Origin: Rhabdornis inornatus
Lineage: Eukaryota > Chordata > Aves > Passeriformes > Rhabdornithidae
DNA length: 64,000 nt
NCBI GenBank assembly: GCA_013397075.1
Contig: VWZS01007618.1
Coordinates: 10,901 to 74,900 of the forward strand
Direction of reading: 5' to 3'
Part shown: piece by piece, positions 37,901 through 52,900 of the stretch
Position numbering within the stretch: the stretch's first letter is position 1
Layout: each line of letters starts with the position of its first letter
Notes under the pieces: generated by a model
Told to the model about the DNA's origin: nothing
What the model saw: the letters and a program-made list of their open reading frames with translations, nothing else
The model's database searches: none
Program-made: the position numbers and the translations under genes

Positions 37901-40900
37901 TGAGGTGAGGAGAGGACGGAGCAGGCAGAACCTTCGGGATCTCCAGCTGTGCCAGCACCTCCAGTATGGAGTTGCAGATCCCAGGGGAGCACAGGGGTGG
38001 CTTCTGTCCCTCCACTGTGACAGCCACATCCTGCCCCGAAGTTCCTGGGATTTGGTAGCTCCAGCCTCTTGTCCTTGGAGTTATGGGAGCTCACTGATGG
38101 CCGTCTGTGTGTCCCTCACTCATCCCTAAGGATCTCTGCCATAGCCTGCTCCCAGCACTTCACCACAAACACATCGCCCAGGGCACCTCTTCAAGCCCTC
38201 ACAGTGATCCCATAACATCCCCAAAACCTCCTGATAGGGATGAGCACTCCAGGAGGGTGGGAATCCTCCCTGTGCTCCATTGCATCCCTCTTAGCAAAAA
38301 AAACCCCTGGGCTATAAATCACGGGATGTCTTTGGCAAACACCCACCCCAAAGGCCATCAGAAAACTTGTCTTCATCCCAAGTTTTGGCACTGGGATCCA
38401 TGATCAAAGCAGCAAAAAGGGTCCTTGGCCAATTTTTGTGACTCAGCCTGTCCGAGAAAAGTCCAAGCCCAGTAGGTTTCCCTCACACCTCCAAACTCCA
38501 GGAGCTTCTCCATGGTGGAAGAGGAGTCCAGAAACCCTCCAGGAAGGATGAGAAGCCCTCTATAGACAGTAGGATGCTGCGCTTCCCAATTTTCTGAGGG
38601 TGCTGAGGCCCTGGCACAGGGTGCCCAGAGAAGCTGTGGCTGCCCCATCCCTGGAAGTGTTCCAGGCCAGGTTGGATGGGGCTTGGAGCAACCTGGGATA
38701 GTGGAAGGTGTCCCTGCCCACCCAAGAGGGTGGAACTGGATGAGCTTTATAGTCCTTCCAACTCGAACCATTCCAGGATTCCTCTGCTTCCCTGAAGTCA
38801 CCTTGAGGAGGGCGAGATAAGCCCGGTGACGTGAGAGGTGCGTCAGGGCTGGAGGGGAGATGTGGCTGCCCACCAGAAACCAAGGACCTTCCTCTGCTCC
38901 AGGACAGTGGGATTTGCACAAATCCAGGGATATCAGGGCAGGGACGAGGAATGCCCCACTGCCCAGAGCTTCCATGCAGCCAGGCTCTTACCAAAGGCAG
39001 CTTAGGTGATTAATTAGAAGCTAATACTGCTCCATAGTCACGAGATGCCATCGGCACCGGCATTCCCTCCCCCTCCCAAGTGGGGATTAGTGGGAAGCCA
39101 CCGAGGAGGGAAGCACAACACCCACACGGCTCTGCACGGGACAGGCTCCCACATCTCATCCCAGCAAAGAAAGATGGAGGAGCCCAGGGAAGCACTGAGT
39201 TCATCCATCCCAAACCTGCCAGATCCCCACATCCCATCCTCCTCCTCCTGTCCTTGGCGTTGCCACCCTGCTTTCCCACCACGTCACTGCTCCACCTCCC
39301 AACCGTTCTCTGGAAAAAGAGCCATGGTGATCCCAAAAAACCCCAACTTCTGCCTGAAGAACAAGAAGTTAAAACCCTCAGCACCCTCCTCGTGAGCGGA
39401 TCCGGGCAGGCTGAGGCCCCTGGACGTGTGAGAATGTCAGGAATCCCAATGTTTGGACTGGTTTTCTCTGCCTTCCCCAAACCTCCAAACATGCTCCACA
39501 TCCCAAAGGAGGTGCTTCCCACCCTCCCTGCCCCTGCTCCGACCGACTCATCCCTCCTGGTGGCACCTTCCCAGCTCCTTATCCCAGTTTTGGGTGCTCC
39601 CAGAGGTGGGCACAGGGCCATAGGGCTTGGAAAGAGTTAACGGAGTTATCCTCCGTGAACTGTCATATTTACAGGTCTGAGAGATTTAACCCGGAATTTT
39701 CCTGGAGTGATAGGCTGAGAAGTTTATGGAATTTCTATTTATAACAGTCTCCCCTCCCTCTTCAATTCCTACTCTGTTGCCTGTCTTCAAATCACCCCTA
39801 ATCCTGCCTGGGTCACCTGGGGGTGGGAGGAAGGGAGAGAGCTGGAGAACTTCATCCCGGGATGCGCTAACATGAACCAGATGTGGGAAGCTGGAGATGA
39901 CGACGAGGTCAGCGCTCTGCAGGGGCTGGGGAACATCAGCCAGGGGTGGGGAGGAGGAGGAGGAGAAGAGGCTGTGCCAAGCCCAGAGCTTCCCAGTGCC
40001 ATTGGAGCCATGTACCAGAGAATTTTCAGGGAAAACAGGCATGGAACAGCCTGGGAGGTGATACAATATCCAAACCGGTGCAGGGTGGAATAGGATGAGG
40101 AGAGCCCAGGAGCTTCTGGTTCCATGTGGTCCCTCTCCTGATGGTCCTCCAGCACGTGCTGGAGCAGCAGTGGGACACATGGAGGAGGATGGATTCCTCA
40201 CATGGCACAAGGCTCCACAGCAGTGCCAGGCGAGGCGGAGAGCCCCGGCACATCCCTGGGCACATCCCTGGGCTCATCCCTGTGTCCGTGCACCGGGGCT
40301 CGGTTGTGCAATCCTCAAGCCAGGCTGCAGCATCGGCACATTCCCGGGGCCCCGCGCTGCTCCTCACCCCCTTCTCCCTCCTGCCGTGTTTATCCTTCGG
40401 CCCGGGGGGATTGGCTGCCGGCCTGGCCGCGAGCACCAGGAATCCGGGCCATGGCAAACAAACCAAACACCGCCTAAGCCCGGGGAGCCGCTCGGCTTCG
40501 CAGCTCCTTCCCATCCTGGACGGCTCTGCCACGCAGGGAATAGCATCCCCCCCATGCCAGCCACCTCAGCAGAGACTCGGGCTGCACACCTGGACACAGC
40601 TGCTTCCCTAAGGAACAGCGGTGTGATGTCCCTATTGCCTCATGTGCCCAACCCTGAGCTGGTTCCATCCCCTCTGGCGACCCTGGAGGAGCCCCTGGCT
40701 CCCCCTGGATCCCAGCCCAGCATTCCTGCTTAATTAATGCTCTTTATTACCTGACTGGGATGATAACCAGCCCCCAAACGGGGCTCCGGAGTGGGACATG
40801 GAGACAGCACTCCCACAGCTCCCCAAAGACCACCCCAGAGCAAAGTCCTGGCTGTCCAAGGCATTTCCAGGGGATCCCTGGCCTTTTCTCTGAACCACAG

Positions 40901-43900
40901 CCCCTCCTCATCCCGTTACTGTCATCCTTTGTCATCCTTGAGCACTTTCCCTTGGATTAGGACACTTTTGGTCCCTACACATCCCAACGTGGCCCATGTC
41001 CCTCCCCATCACAAAAGGTGGGACTGTCCCAGGCAATGCTGAGGTTCATCCACCCCTTGTGTCCTATCCTGGGGACATTCCCTAGCCAGCCCATCCCCAA
41101 GGACAGCCCTGTCCTTCCAAAGCAAAGGGGCAGCTCCTGCATACCCTGTTCATACCAGAGCAAAAAACGCAAAGGCCAAATTCCAACTAATTCCACACCA
41201 AAAACACGGCCAAGGATGAGCTCTGGGATCTGTGGGATAAGAGCCCAAGGAAAACACCAAACTGAGGGGTAAGGATTTGGGGGTTTGTGAGAATTTGGTT
41301 GCCATGGAATTAAAATGAACTGATCACCAGAGCAGTGGATACAGGCTTGGAACAGACACATCCTGCCAAACCTTCTCCACGGAGGGGCCAGGATTGTTCC
41401 CAGCCCACCCATACCTGACCCCCTCCTTCCTGGGAATTCTTGGTGAGCTCCCAGCCAACATCCCTGCTCCCAAATCCAACCCCTCTGCATTCCTCGAGAA
41501 AGTATCCCATGCCAAGCAGGGCAGCATGCAGGGAAAGCAGTGATCAGGGATAGGGATACAGGACAGTGGGATTTAGCCAAAGCCCCAGACTCAGGGAGAA
41601 AAGAGCATTTACAGGGTGTCCAGGAAGACTCAGGAGCAACAACCTGGGTAACAGCGAGCCAGCTCCAGAGGAAAAACTGGAATAATGACCTGTCCTGGTG
41701 AGAAGTACAACCAAACCCATGGCAGGGGGTTGGAATGGAATGATCCTTAAGGTTCTTTCCAACCCAAACCATTCCAGGATTCCCTGAATATCCAGTGTCC
41801 AGAGGCAGCAGCATCTCCCTGTTCCCTGGAGAGCTCTCTCTGCTCCAACATAATCCCACAACTCCTTAGCTTACATACACACATTAATATATTTGGCAAA
41901 AGCACCTTTGGATGAGGTGGACAAGGCCCTGGGAAACACCCCAAAATCAGGGATAAGGAGACAACACCCTCCATTCCGCATTCCCAAGAGTACAAAGTGT
42001 TGGTGGGAGACATCCCAAGGCACAGGAAGCGTGAGGAGCCAGAGGAAATTATCCTGCTGTGCCATGGCAGGCCATGGGCATGTTCCTTGGGAAGGTCTGC
42101 AGGAAAAGGAGGCAGAAAGGATGATCCTCCCTCCCAAACATCCCTGAGCACCTTCTCTCCTGGAATTTCCCCCGTCTCCCATTGCCAGAGCTGCTCTCCC
42201 TCCTGCATCCCTTTCTCCTGGCAGCTCCCCACCCTTGTCCTGGCCTTTCCCCCGCCCTTGCCAGCTGTGAACCTTGGCATGGATGGAGCCATTGTCCTGG
42301 GAGAACGGGGGCCGAGGAGGAGGAGGGGAAGGTGTGAGAGGGGACACAGAGGCGCGTTTGTCCCTGTCCCCGCGGCCGTCAATGCCGCGCTTGTCCATTC
42401 ATGCTCTCCGAGGGCAGGAACAGCGGCTCCATTTGGGAGGCTCCAAGGTGCCTGCCCAGGGGGGCACATTGCCCTGTTTGTTTGGAGACAACGCCTTTAT
42501 CTCCCTTCCCGGGATGAGGGTGTTGGAGCAGGGACAACAGGACCGGAGGAGGTCACTTCATCTGGCTGCACGAGGCCGGGGCCTCATCCTTGGGGACAAC
42601 GGGGATGGGGAAAAGCTCCTGAGGATCCCTTCTGCTGAGGTGCCTCACCTGACCTTCTTTATCCGGATTGCAACTCTGGGGGGACAGGAGGGACATTCCA
42701 CACAGCGTGGGTGAGCTCCTGGGCACTGCCATGGTGATGAAGGTCCACATCCATATCACACACCATTCCCTCAGAATGAATTATTGCCAGAATGGATAAA
42801 AAATTAATAATATAATTAGCAGCTACATACCAGCACCAAGAAGAGACTTGACCCAGATGCCCAGAGCTTTCCCATGCTTGGCAGTGACCAGAGAGGGAAT
42901 ACTCAGGGAAGCATAAGGAGTTGACAAAGTCAATGGCAGATCCTCAGCTGTGATCCCACTGCTCTTCTACTTCCAAGGAAAAGAACCCAGGGATGCAGCC
43001 CCTGGACACTGACCTTGCTGCAGGGCAACACTGTGGCTTTGGAAGGCTCTTAGGGAATCTGGAGATCCAGGATGAGCTATGATCAGCCCCATCCTAAGAC
43101 ATCCACACCACACACACAGGGAACTCGGGACAACTCAGGATTTGGAGAGGTGCTGCCTCTCCTGGAAACCCCCCCAGCACAAAACAATCCTTAGGGAGGG
43201 AGATGAAGAATGGAACAGCACCAGGATACAGGAGCAGAGGCAGCCAAGCATCACCGGGAACACTGTGTCCAGATCAGACACATCATTCCCTCCCTTCCAA
43301 CTGGGAGGCACCAAGGTCTGTCCAGGCTGGACAATCTCCAGAGCAGACTGGGAAGAGAAAGCAGAGCCATTTATCTAGATGGGATTTTTTCCAGGGCTTG
43401 GGAAGGGCCATCCCAAGCTTTGTGCAACCACCAGGGATCTTTCACAAGGAGGAGTGTGGGGTCACTGGGGTTTTCCTGCTGCTCACACAGCTGGAACGTT
43501 TGCTCCGGAGTTGTCTCCCAAGAAAATCACAAGGGGTGTCAAAAGCTTCCTCAGCCATGTGGCACAGAGCTCCCAAGGAGGATCCTACTTTTCCCAGGAT
43601 CCAACACAACCAATAGAAGTGGGACAGGTCCAGGGCTGTCGTTTCTGTCTCCAAGATCCCACGGCAGGGGGTAGTTGGATGGTCTTTAAGGTCCCTTCCA
43701 AACCAAACCACTCCAGGATTCTACGCAATTAAACTCATTATTGAAACCCCAAAATTCCCTAGGGATAACTGCCATGCTGGCTATTCCCACATCTACTTTT
43801 CACAGTGAACTGAGCTTTTTTTTAAAAAAAAACCCTTGTTTGCCTTTTCTGACCAACTCTGAGCCATGCTGGAACATATTTCTTGCTCCAGGGATTTAGC

Positions 43901-46900
43901 AAACACTTCCCAGACAATACAGCCGAGATACCAAACGTGCTGCTTGGATCCCATCCATCCTGCGCACTCCCTGGGTGTTCCCAGGATCACTTCAAAGCAG
44001 TGGGCTGGCTGGAGAGGCCCAAATCCAGAGGGAAGGTTCCTGGCAAGCTGCTTGAGGATGTGCCATGGGGAGGAGAGGATCAGGAGGTACCTTGGGAAGG
44101 TGGGAATGAGTTGTCTCCAAACCAAATGCCAGGCACAAGGATTTTCCTAGCAGAGACCCCCAGGAAGGGATCGGAGTCAAGAACATTCCAGGGGGACCTT
44201 CTTGGTCTCCACAACTCCCTGACAGGAGCCAGGTGGGGGTCAGGCTCTGCTCCCAGGGAACATAGGACAGGACAAAATGGCCTCAAATTGCACCAGGGGA
44301 AGTTTAGGTTGGATATTAGGGAAAATTCCTTCATGGAAAGGGTTGTAAAGCACTGAAACAGGCTCCACTGGTGGAGTTCCCATCCCTGGAGGGATTTAAA
44401 ATCTGTGTGGATGTGGCAGCTGGGGACATGGGATAGTGGTGGTCATGGTAGTGCCAGGGGAATGGTTGGACTGGATGATTCCAGGAGGATTTTCCAACCT
44501 AAATGACTCCACCATTCCACGATCTCTGCTCAAATGGGGTGAAAGAAACTCCCAAGATTCCTGGCCCCTTGTTTCTGGTGGCAAAGCCCTTTTCTCCTAG
44601 GAAAACCAGGATGGTGACCTCAATCTCATGGATAAACTCTCTGTGGCAGTGGGAAAAGCCTTCGGAGCTAATCCCTGCTGCAACACAACCAGCAATGAGG
44701 GAAAAACACCTTAACGACAGGAGAATGGGGAATGGCTCGACTCCATGACCCTGCAGGGTTTTCCAACTTAAACCCAGCTTTTTACAGGTTGGAAATCCTG
44801 TAAAAATCCCTCTCAGTGATCATTCCTGACCTGCTGCATCCACAGATGCCCTATGGATGTCCAGAGCCACACTACGCATGCTTAAAAACCAGCAAGTAGG
44901 AAAGGTCCCTGCTCTGACATTCCACAGCCCATCCTGTTGGACTGGGCTCAGTTTGTCCAGTTCCTCTTCTCAAGAACACCAGCACAACTTCCAGCATCCA
45001 AACTCCTCATCCTGGGCTGTGAAAGCTGTTCCCAGCCTGCAGGTCCTCACAGGGTTGTTCCCTGTATCCCTTCAGCTCCTCAACACCGTGAGGTGAGTTT
45101 TGGAATATCATTTATCACCCAGCATGTGTTGGGGTTGGAAGGGACCTTAAGGATCATCCAGCCCCACCTTTTCCATGGGCAGGGACACCTCTCACTAGTC
45201 CAGGTTACTCCAAGCCCTGTCCAATCCAGGCTTGGCCTTCCCTACACATCAACCTCTCCATTCTAATACCCCTTTCCCAAAAACTGAATTAAAGCAAGAC
45301 AGAGCAGAGGCGACATGGACAGGTAGGAATCCCCCTGTCCAGAGCTCCTTGGATTTTGGGATGGATGGGATTTCACCTGGGAAAACCCCATGTCTGTTCA
45401 GGAGAGGAGCACCGACCACATTATCAGCAAGCAGCCAACTGTAAAAAGGTTTGATGGCCCTTACAAGGCTCAATTTTCCAAGTTTTCCTTTACTTAAGCA
45501 GGTGTTTCATTCCCAATAAAGTCAAAGCGTCCTTTTTAGTGCCTCCATGAATCAATGTCCATAAACCCTGGCTTGTCATAACACAGGAGATAAGCCAAGA
45601 TCCAGGAGGCTGACAAGATGTTTGCTTTCCTGTTTATGTGGATTTCGAGCAATTGGCACTCAGGAGTAAAAGCCATAAATGATGTGGATGCCTCAACCCC
45701 TGGAAGTGTTCAAGGCCGGGTTGGATGGGGCTTGAAACAACCTAGGATAGTGGAAGGTGTTCCTGCCCATGGAATAAGATGGGATTTAAGGTCCCTTCCA
45801 ACCTAAACCCTTCCAGGATTCTATAAATCCATTAATGAAGCCTCCAGTTCTTTGGAAATCCCACCTGAGTCTTCCAAAAATCCTGTTCCATGCTCATCCC
45901 ATGCCCTCTGCGCTGTCTCCTCCCCACCAAACTACTTGGGTAGGAAAACCAGAACAATTTGCTACTCCATAGCAAAGCTGGGGTGATACCAAAGACTATG
46001 GAAAAAAACAGGGAAAATCAAATCAACCCCAGCAAAAATTCCTTTAAAGCCTGGTTTTTACACCCAGGCTGGATCCAAGCACTCCAAGGCTGTTTAAAAC
46101 TCCAGCCTTGGCTTTTCCAACCAGTTCTCCTCCCCATCACCCCCAAAACCAGGAAAATACACAAATGTTCACACTTGGGAACATTTGTGGAAAGGGAATT
46201 CCACAAGAATTCTGTCTGCTCTGTTTGCAGCCAGGCCTGGCCACTCTTCCCACCTTTCCCTCTCCCTGTTTGGAGTAACACCCCAAAGCAGCCAAAGTTC
46301 AGTGAGATAAGTGGTGGACCCTGAGTGTCATGTTACATTTTCCCTCGGGAAGGAAGCTTTTCCCTCAAATGTGCCTTAAATGCACTCCAGGTGCCGCTGG
46401 AAGCCAGCCTGGAGTGCAGGATCCTGGGCTGCACCACCAGATCAGTGAGAAGATGCCATGGATGGGGGTGGAACTGGATGATCATTAGTGTCCCTCCAAC
46501 CCAAAGAATTCCATGATTACATGTCCTGCTGTGCAGGAGGAACGAGGAGAAGGAAGGTCTGTTGGGTAAGCAAGGGCATGCCAAGCATGCCAGTCAGTTG
46601 GAATAAAAGGATATAGCCATGAAAATGTAAGTGAGAGCCACTGGATAGCCAAGTGTGGTGTCCAATCATAGAATCCTGGAGTAGCTTGAGCTGGAGCTCA
46701 TCCAAGATCCATTCCCTGCCATGGGCAGGGACACCTTCCACTAGCCCAGGTTGCTCCAAGCCCTGTCCAACCTGGTCTTGGACACTGCCAGGGATCAATC
46801 CACCCTCCACTTCTCAGAGCTCCCATTTACCTCCACAGCAGCAGGACACCTCCCTGGCTCTCTGCTACTGTCTCATCCCTGTCTGTCCATCCCTAGTCCT

Positions 46901-49900
46901 GGCATCCCTCTGGAATGCCCCATGCTGAGGGTTGTTTCTCCTGATTGATGCTGGAGCACGGGATGGGCACCCAGAAAGCGCCAGCTTGGCCCCAAAAGCC
47001 ACGAGACTGTTCCTGTTTGTGTCTCCAGCCACAGCTGCTCCCTTGTCCTCTGGCACGGCACACGCTGGTTAATCATTCCTCAGGCACATTCAGCGTCCCG
47101 GGATTCTTATCGGAGAGTGCAAAGTCCAATCAGCAACACCACTGGGAAGAGGAGGCAGGAGGGTTCCCTGGCAAGGGTGGCAAAGCTGTGCTGGAGCAGC
47201 ACCATCCCCAGGCTGGGATACACGAGAGGGATGCCAAGGCATGGGCTGGAAAATGCCCATGGGTTCTCCTGCACCTCACTAGCACAGCTCCCAGCTCTGG
47301 ATTATGGAGTCCTGGAATGGCTTGGGTTGGAAGCAACTCTAAGGATCATCCAACTGTCTGCCATGGGCACCTTCCACTGCCTCACGTTGCTCCAAGCCCT
47401 GTCCAACCTGGCCTTGGACACTTCCAGGGATGGGGCAGCCACAGCTTCTCTGGGCAACCTGTTCCATCACCAGATCACTCCAGCCATTCCCACCAGGAGG
47501 AATCCATAAGGGCCCTATCCAGAAGAGGGAAAGCAGAGCAGGATCCCATCTCTCTTCTTTGAAATAACCATGCCAGGAGCCATTTAATTCCCTTTTTCTG
47601 GCAGCTGAGATGACTCTGTCCTGGAAGGGTTCTCACTGATGAGGGTGAGGAAGCAGAGAACCTGTCCATCCAGCATCCCAAGGCTCCTCCTTGACCAGGA
47701 TTCCTTTCCCATATCCCTGCATGCAGCAGCACTTCCACACCCCATCCCACGCAGTGGCTCAGCCAGATCTCTGTGTCACTGTTTCCATCCTGGTCACACC
47801 TCCAGCACGACTCCCTCTAATCCACCCCAACAGCCACCTCTATCCTGAAGCTTCTCCCTGTCTGTGTCTGGGCATTGCTCCCAGGGCACCAGCCTAAGGA
47901 AAGGGCATTCCCCAGGACATGGGCAAAGTTCCTCCTCATGGAGCCTCATGCTGACATCACCTTTCCAAATCCCAGCCTGTCCTTTATCAGGCTTTACAGA
48001 TCCACCTTCTCATGAACAGCTCTCTGGCCTCACTCCACCTGGATGTCTCTTGCCCTTTTCCCAGGATAAATGAGTTTTGGGGTCCAGGATGAAGGAGTTT
48101 TGGGGTCCAGGATAAAGGAGTTTTGGGGAATGGGAGGCAGAAGCACCAGCACAACCATCCCAAGACCATGCCAGAAGTGGCGGCGTTTGGCACCAGCCTT
48201 TCCCTGAGGAGCAGACAAGGATGAGTCCTTTGGGTGAAGAAACTCCAGGAATCTCCGACTGGGATGGATGTGGCAGCTTCCCCCCGGTGTCCAGGAATGC
48301 CACCTGGGTGTGGTGATGCGCTCAAGGGAATGTTTTTGTCTCTTTCCTGCTCTGCTCAGGCCCTGGGATAGAGCTGGACTCAGCAGCATCCTCACATCAC
48401 CTGCTCCTGTTGAGGGCTGACCAAGCCAGGTGGGCAGGGAAGCCCCAAACAAAGGGAAGAGAGAGAGAACCAGGGAACAATCCCATTGGGAAGAGAGATG
48501 GAGAGGCAGAGGGAAAAGCAAGGCAAGCCATGGAAGGGCTGGGGGGTCCGTGCCGTTACCTGCTCGGATCCAGCGCATCCTGAGCATGGTGAGAGCCGCT
48601 GTCAAGCTCCTGCTGTATCCCTGCTCTCTCCCTGTGTCATTATTCCCTGAGCTCAGCTCCTCCAGCTCCCAGGGCTGCTGCTGCCTGCTGGTTTTTCTAT
48701 TCCCTCCGGGAAGAGTGGGAGGGCCGGGGAGGCGGCCGGGCTGCCCCTGCTCCGCGCTGGGATTTGGGACCGCCAGGGGATTACTCGCAGGGATGGTCAT
48801 GTGTTTGTGCTGTACCAGCTTCCCCGCGCCCATTCCGGCACGGGCTGACTCCCGGCTCCCAAAGAACTCCGGGAAAAGCCTCTTACCTTCCCAGGGCGCC
48901 AGCCAGCCCCCGCAGTGACTGTCACCTGTGCCGCCACCCCATCCCCAAGCCGCTCCTCCCGCAGCCAGGGATCGTGCTGGGCTTTTCCAAGGTGTTCTCC
49001 CCCTGCCACAGCAGCTCCGTGTGGGAAAAGCTCTCTCATCAAGCCTTGGAAATGGATTTGGGGGCAGGCAGTGGGTGATGAGTGAGCAGGAATGCCCCAA
49101 AAGAGCCATTTTTTAAAGGCATTCCATGAAAAGTGATGTGCTGATCCGTGTGTTGCATTCCTATGTCAAGCCCAGGACACCAGGACAGACACCCCAGGTT
49201 CCACTGTCCTCCTGCCCCTTCTGCTCCCAGTTTGCAGCCTCAAGACATCCCAAAGCAACAGGAAGATTTGGGAGCAGTCCTTGGATTCTCATGGATGCGC
49301 TGGTTTACACCAGCAGGATTCTGACCAGAGAATTCCTTCTCCACTCATTCCCACCACCACCAAATCCCCCTTATGGCCCAGCATGGGAGACAAGGGGCAA
49401 TCCCAGCTGTCCTGGGGTCACCTCACTGCCTCAGCTCCAGTATTCTATATTCCTTCATCCAAGGAAAACAGGGAAATGCTCCAGACCTCTTCATGCGGGG
49501 CAACACTTCCTCCTCACAGCACCAAGTGCTCCATAATCAAAATCACCAGGAGTGTTAACAACACCAAGAACACGGGAACAGGCTGTCCAGAGAAGTTGTG
49601 GAGGACAGAGGAAGGGTTTAGATGGAATATTGGGAAGAAATCCTTCCCTGGAAGGGTGGTGAGGCCCTGGAATGGATTTCCCAGACAAGCTGTGGCTGCC
49701 TCATCTCTGGAATATCCAAGGTTGGATGGGGATTGGAGCAACCCAGGATAGTGGAAGATGTCCCTGCCCATGTGGGACTGGATGATCCTTAAGGTCCCTT
49801 CCCACCCAAACCATTCTGGGATTCCATGATCACACATATCCAAACATTCCCAAAACCATCCACTCCCGGTCACTCTGAGCTTGGAGATTCCTGTGCACAC

Positions 49901-52900
49901 ACGGCTGCTCCACAGACAATATTCCCAGTGTTCCAGCCACTTGTGCTCCATGAAAACCTATTGGATAACATTCGTGGAAATCTTCCCCTTCTGCTGAACC
50001 AACTCTTGTTTTTCCCAGCTCCACCTCGACCCCAAACCTGCTCAACTTCCAGCGTTCGCTCTCCTTCCTCTGTTCCTTTCCCAAATTCCCGTTTCCCAGC
50101 CCCCGCCGGCCCCGCTCCGCACATCTTTCCTGCTGTACATTCTTCCCCAAGCCCTTATCTCGTAAATTAGCCGGGAGAGGGATCCCAAATAGCTGAGCTG
50201 TGGCGTAAGCGTTTCCCTGAGGCAGGGGCGGGCGGGAGCAAGGGAAAGGTTGGGAGCAGGATGCCAGCCAAGGGTCAGACGCTGTCAACTCCCTCCTTTT
50301 CCTTTGAATCCAAACACAAACGCTCCAGGAACACTCCCCAAACCCATGGAAGTCTCCTTTCCCTCCCTGCCAGACCCCCCTGGCATCCCACGCTCACTGC
50401 TCCAGGATTTTTGCCTGAGCTCTCCTCAGCAGGATGGTCCTGGGCACCTCCAAACACATGGATCAGAGTTTGGGAAGATTCCTGAGTGGGAAGGGATGAT
50501 CCACGAGGATCATCCAAGTCCAATCCCAAAAATTCCACCATGTGCCTGAGGACAAGAAGAATCTTCCTAACACAGGAGAAGCCCAGCTTAAGGACACTCA
50601 ATATGGAAAGCCAGGATTGCATTCCCAGCACCTTCATCCCAGGAAAGAGTGAAGTTATTCCCAATGCATCTTCTCCCTCAGAAACTTTCCCCTAGCCCAT
50701 CCCAAATTCCAGAGCAAAGCCTGGGATCTTTCTCATTATTTTTCTGTTCCTCTATCCTCACACGCCTCAGATCTCACCCTCAAAGAGCAGACAGCCATAT
50801 TCCAGGGAAGTAAGGATATCTGGGAAAACAAGGATAGCCAGGGAAACAAGGATATCCAAGGAAGTAAATATATCCAGGAAAACAAGGATGTCTAGGGATA
50901 CAAGGATACCCAGAACAAAGGGTACCCAGGAAACAAAGACATCCATGGAAATAATACATCCAGGAAAACAAGGATACCCAGGAAACAAGGACACCCAGGG
51001 AAACCTGAGCAAACACCAAGGAAAATTGAGGAAAATCCAGGTCCATCTCTTACAGCCGAGAAAACTGGAGGCACCAACCACACCTGAGATTTTGGGAGCA
51101 CTTTTTTTCCCAAAACAAGCCTGGTTCTGCAGATGGGACCAGCCAAATTCCAGGATTTGGAATGACCACAGGCACTGATTCTTCCCCAGCTCCACCAGCA
51201 CAGCCCCCACTCCCAAATGAGGAGCCCAGTTAATCCTTGTCTGACACTGGGAAATACCAAGGGCTCAGGGATTCCTCTTAAATTTTCTGGGATTGCTTAC
51301 AGCAGGCTCGGATCCTGGGAAAAGCAGAGTCAAGCGAAAGAATGAGAATTCCCAAATTATTCCAGGGTTCTCAGCCTGCAGGAAGAAATCTCTTCAGGGA
51401 TGGGATGATCCATGAGAAGAAGAAAATATTTCACTCCAAGAGAAAAATAGGTTGGAAAATTATTTCCTTATGATGGGAATCAGTGCTAAATTTTAAAGGA
51501 ACGATGGGATAATTAATTTATTCCTGTAAATTATTAAATTCCAACAGATTTATTGTTTACCACATCCAAAAACCATTAATTCCTCAGGAGGGCGAGATTC
51601 CAGAGTAAATCCAACTCCATGCCATGATTTAAGGCCCTGACCTTCACTCCCAAAAAACCAGAGGATCAGTTTGGCCCCAGAATTCCTCAGAGCACCGCAA
51701 TTAAACTGGGCACAAGAAGGAAAAACTGAGCAGCAATTCCTGGTGGTAAAATTTCCTTCTCTTCCCTTTTCCCCCTCCAGCTCTGTGTCAGAACAGATGC
51801 TCTGGAATAACAGCGGGAAAAGGATCGAGCTGCCCAAACAAAGTTGTGCTCCACGGAATATTTGGCTCAGAGAGATTTTAAGAAGGCTTTTATAGCTGAG
51901 GATTAAGAAATACCCTTCAGGCACAGTTTCCTTGATCCTGGATTTTTACAGGGACAGGATGGTTTTGGTTCAAGAGAAAAGGAAAGAAGGAGAAGGAGAT
52001 AAAAAAGGGAGAGAGGAGGAGGAAAAATGGGAAAAAAGAAGAAAAAAGAAAGGAAGGAAGAAATCAGAGAGGAAGAATCCCAGGATGGCTGAGGTTGTCA
52101 GGGATGTCTTGGAGTCATCTTGCTCGAGCAGGATCATCCCAGCACCCAGAAAGAACAGGGAAATAGTAAAAGAAGGAAATCTCCACGTTACAATAAAGAT
52201 GCTCTGGGGAGAGGGAGAAATTCCATGTCCCAACTGAAGAGACAGAGAGCTGGTCCATAAATAACACTGGGATGCTGAGCCAGAGCTGTGCAGGACTCCT
52301 GGGAGGTACTCAGCACCCCGAGGATGGGAAGTGGGAGAGGAGGATTTAGGAGTTCGGCCCAAGTGAAATCCTAAAACCAAAGGAAACCCCAGAAAGCTGC
52401 AGGGAACATGGGAGTGGCTGATAAGAGCCCTCGTGGAAAGGCTTCCCATCCTCACTAATCCTGGAGCTCCTGGGAATCTGGGATCATGGCTGGAACTAAC
52501 AGGGGGTGCTTTTTACTTTGAAGAAGAGATGCCTTACTGAGAGATCACATGGATGCTGGGAGAGAGGGAAGCAAGGAGGAGGCAGCTTGAGCTTCCACTC
52601 GGTCCCAAGAGCATCTTGTGCTCCCACTTCCCAGGATAAATCCTTCTACCAGCCAAAGAACCCACAGGGACATCATTGTCCTGCCCCAACTGCCTCTGGG
52701 GGCTCACTGCACAATCCCACTGCTCCAAAGGGGATCCCAGCTCCAGAGCTGACCCATGGATGAGGATCCACCCCAGAACCTGCTGGGGCAAAGAAGCCTC
52801 GCCAGGATGGGAACGTTATTCCCTCAAGCAGCACATCCATGTGCCAGGGGCTCATCCCAAAGGACACAGCCCGTGGCAACTAAACCTCGGCCTGGCAGGT

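Noticed and set aside
40975..41859. 294-codon minus-strand ORF in intron 1
   Set aside because: Includes a CR1 tail and has no recognisable protein feature.
48030..49109. 359-codon minus-strand ORF in MYRF intron 1
   Set aside because: No domain, membrane segment or family pattern. It spans a 23-bp tandem repeat and a CpG-rich stretch, where stop codons are rare by composition.
50808..51005. CRISPR-like repeat array
   Set aside because: Units are contiguous and degenerate with no spacers, in a vertebrate intron.
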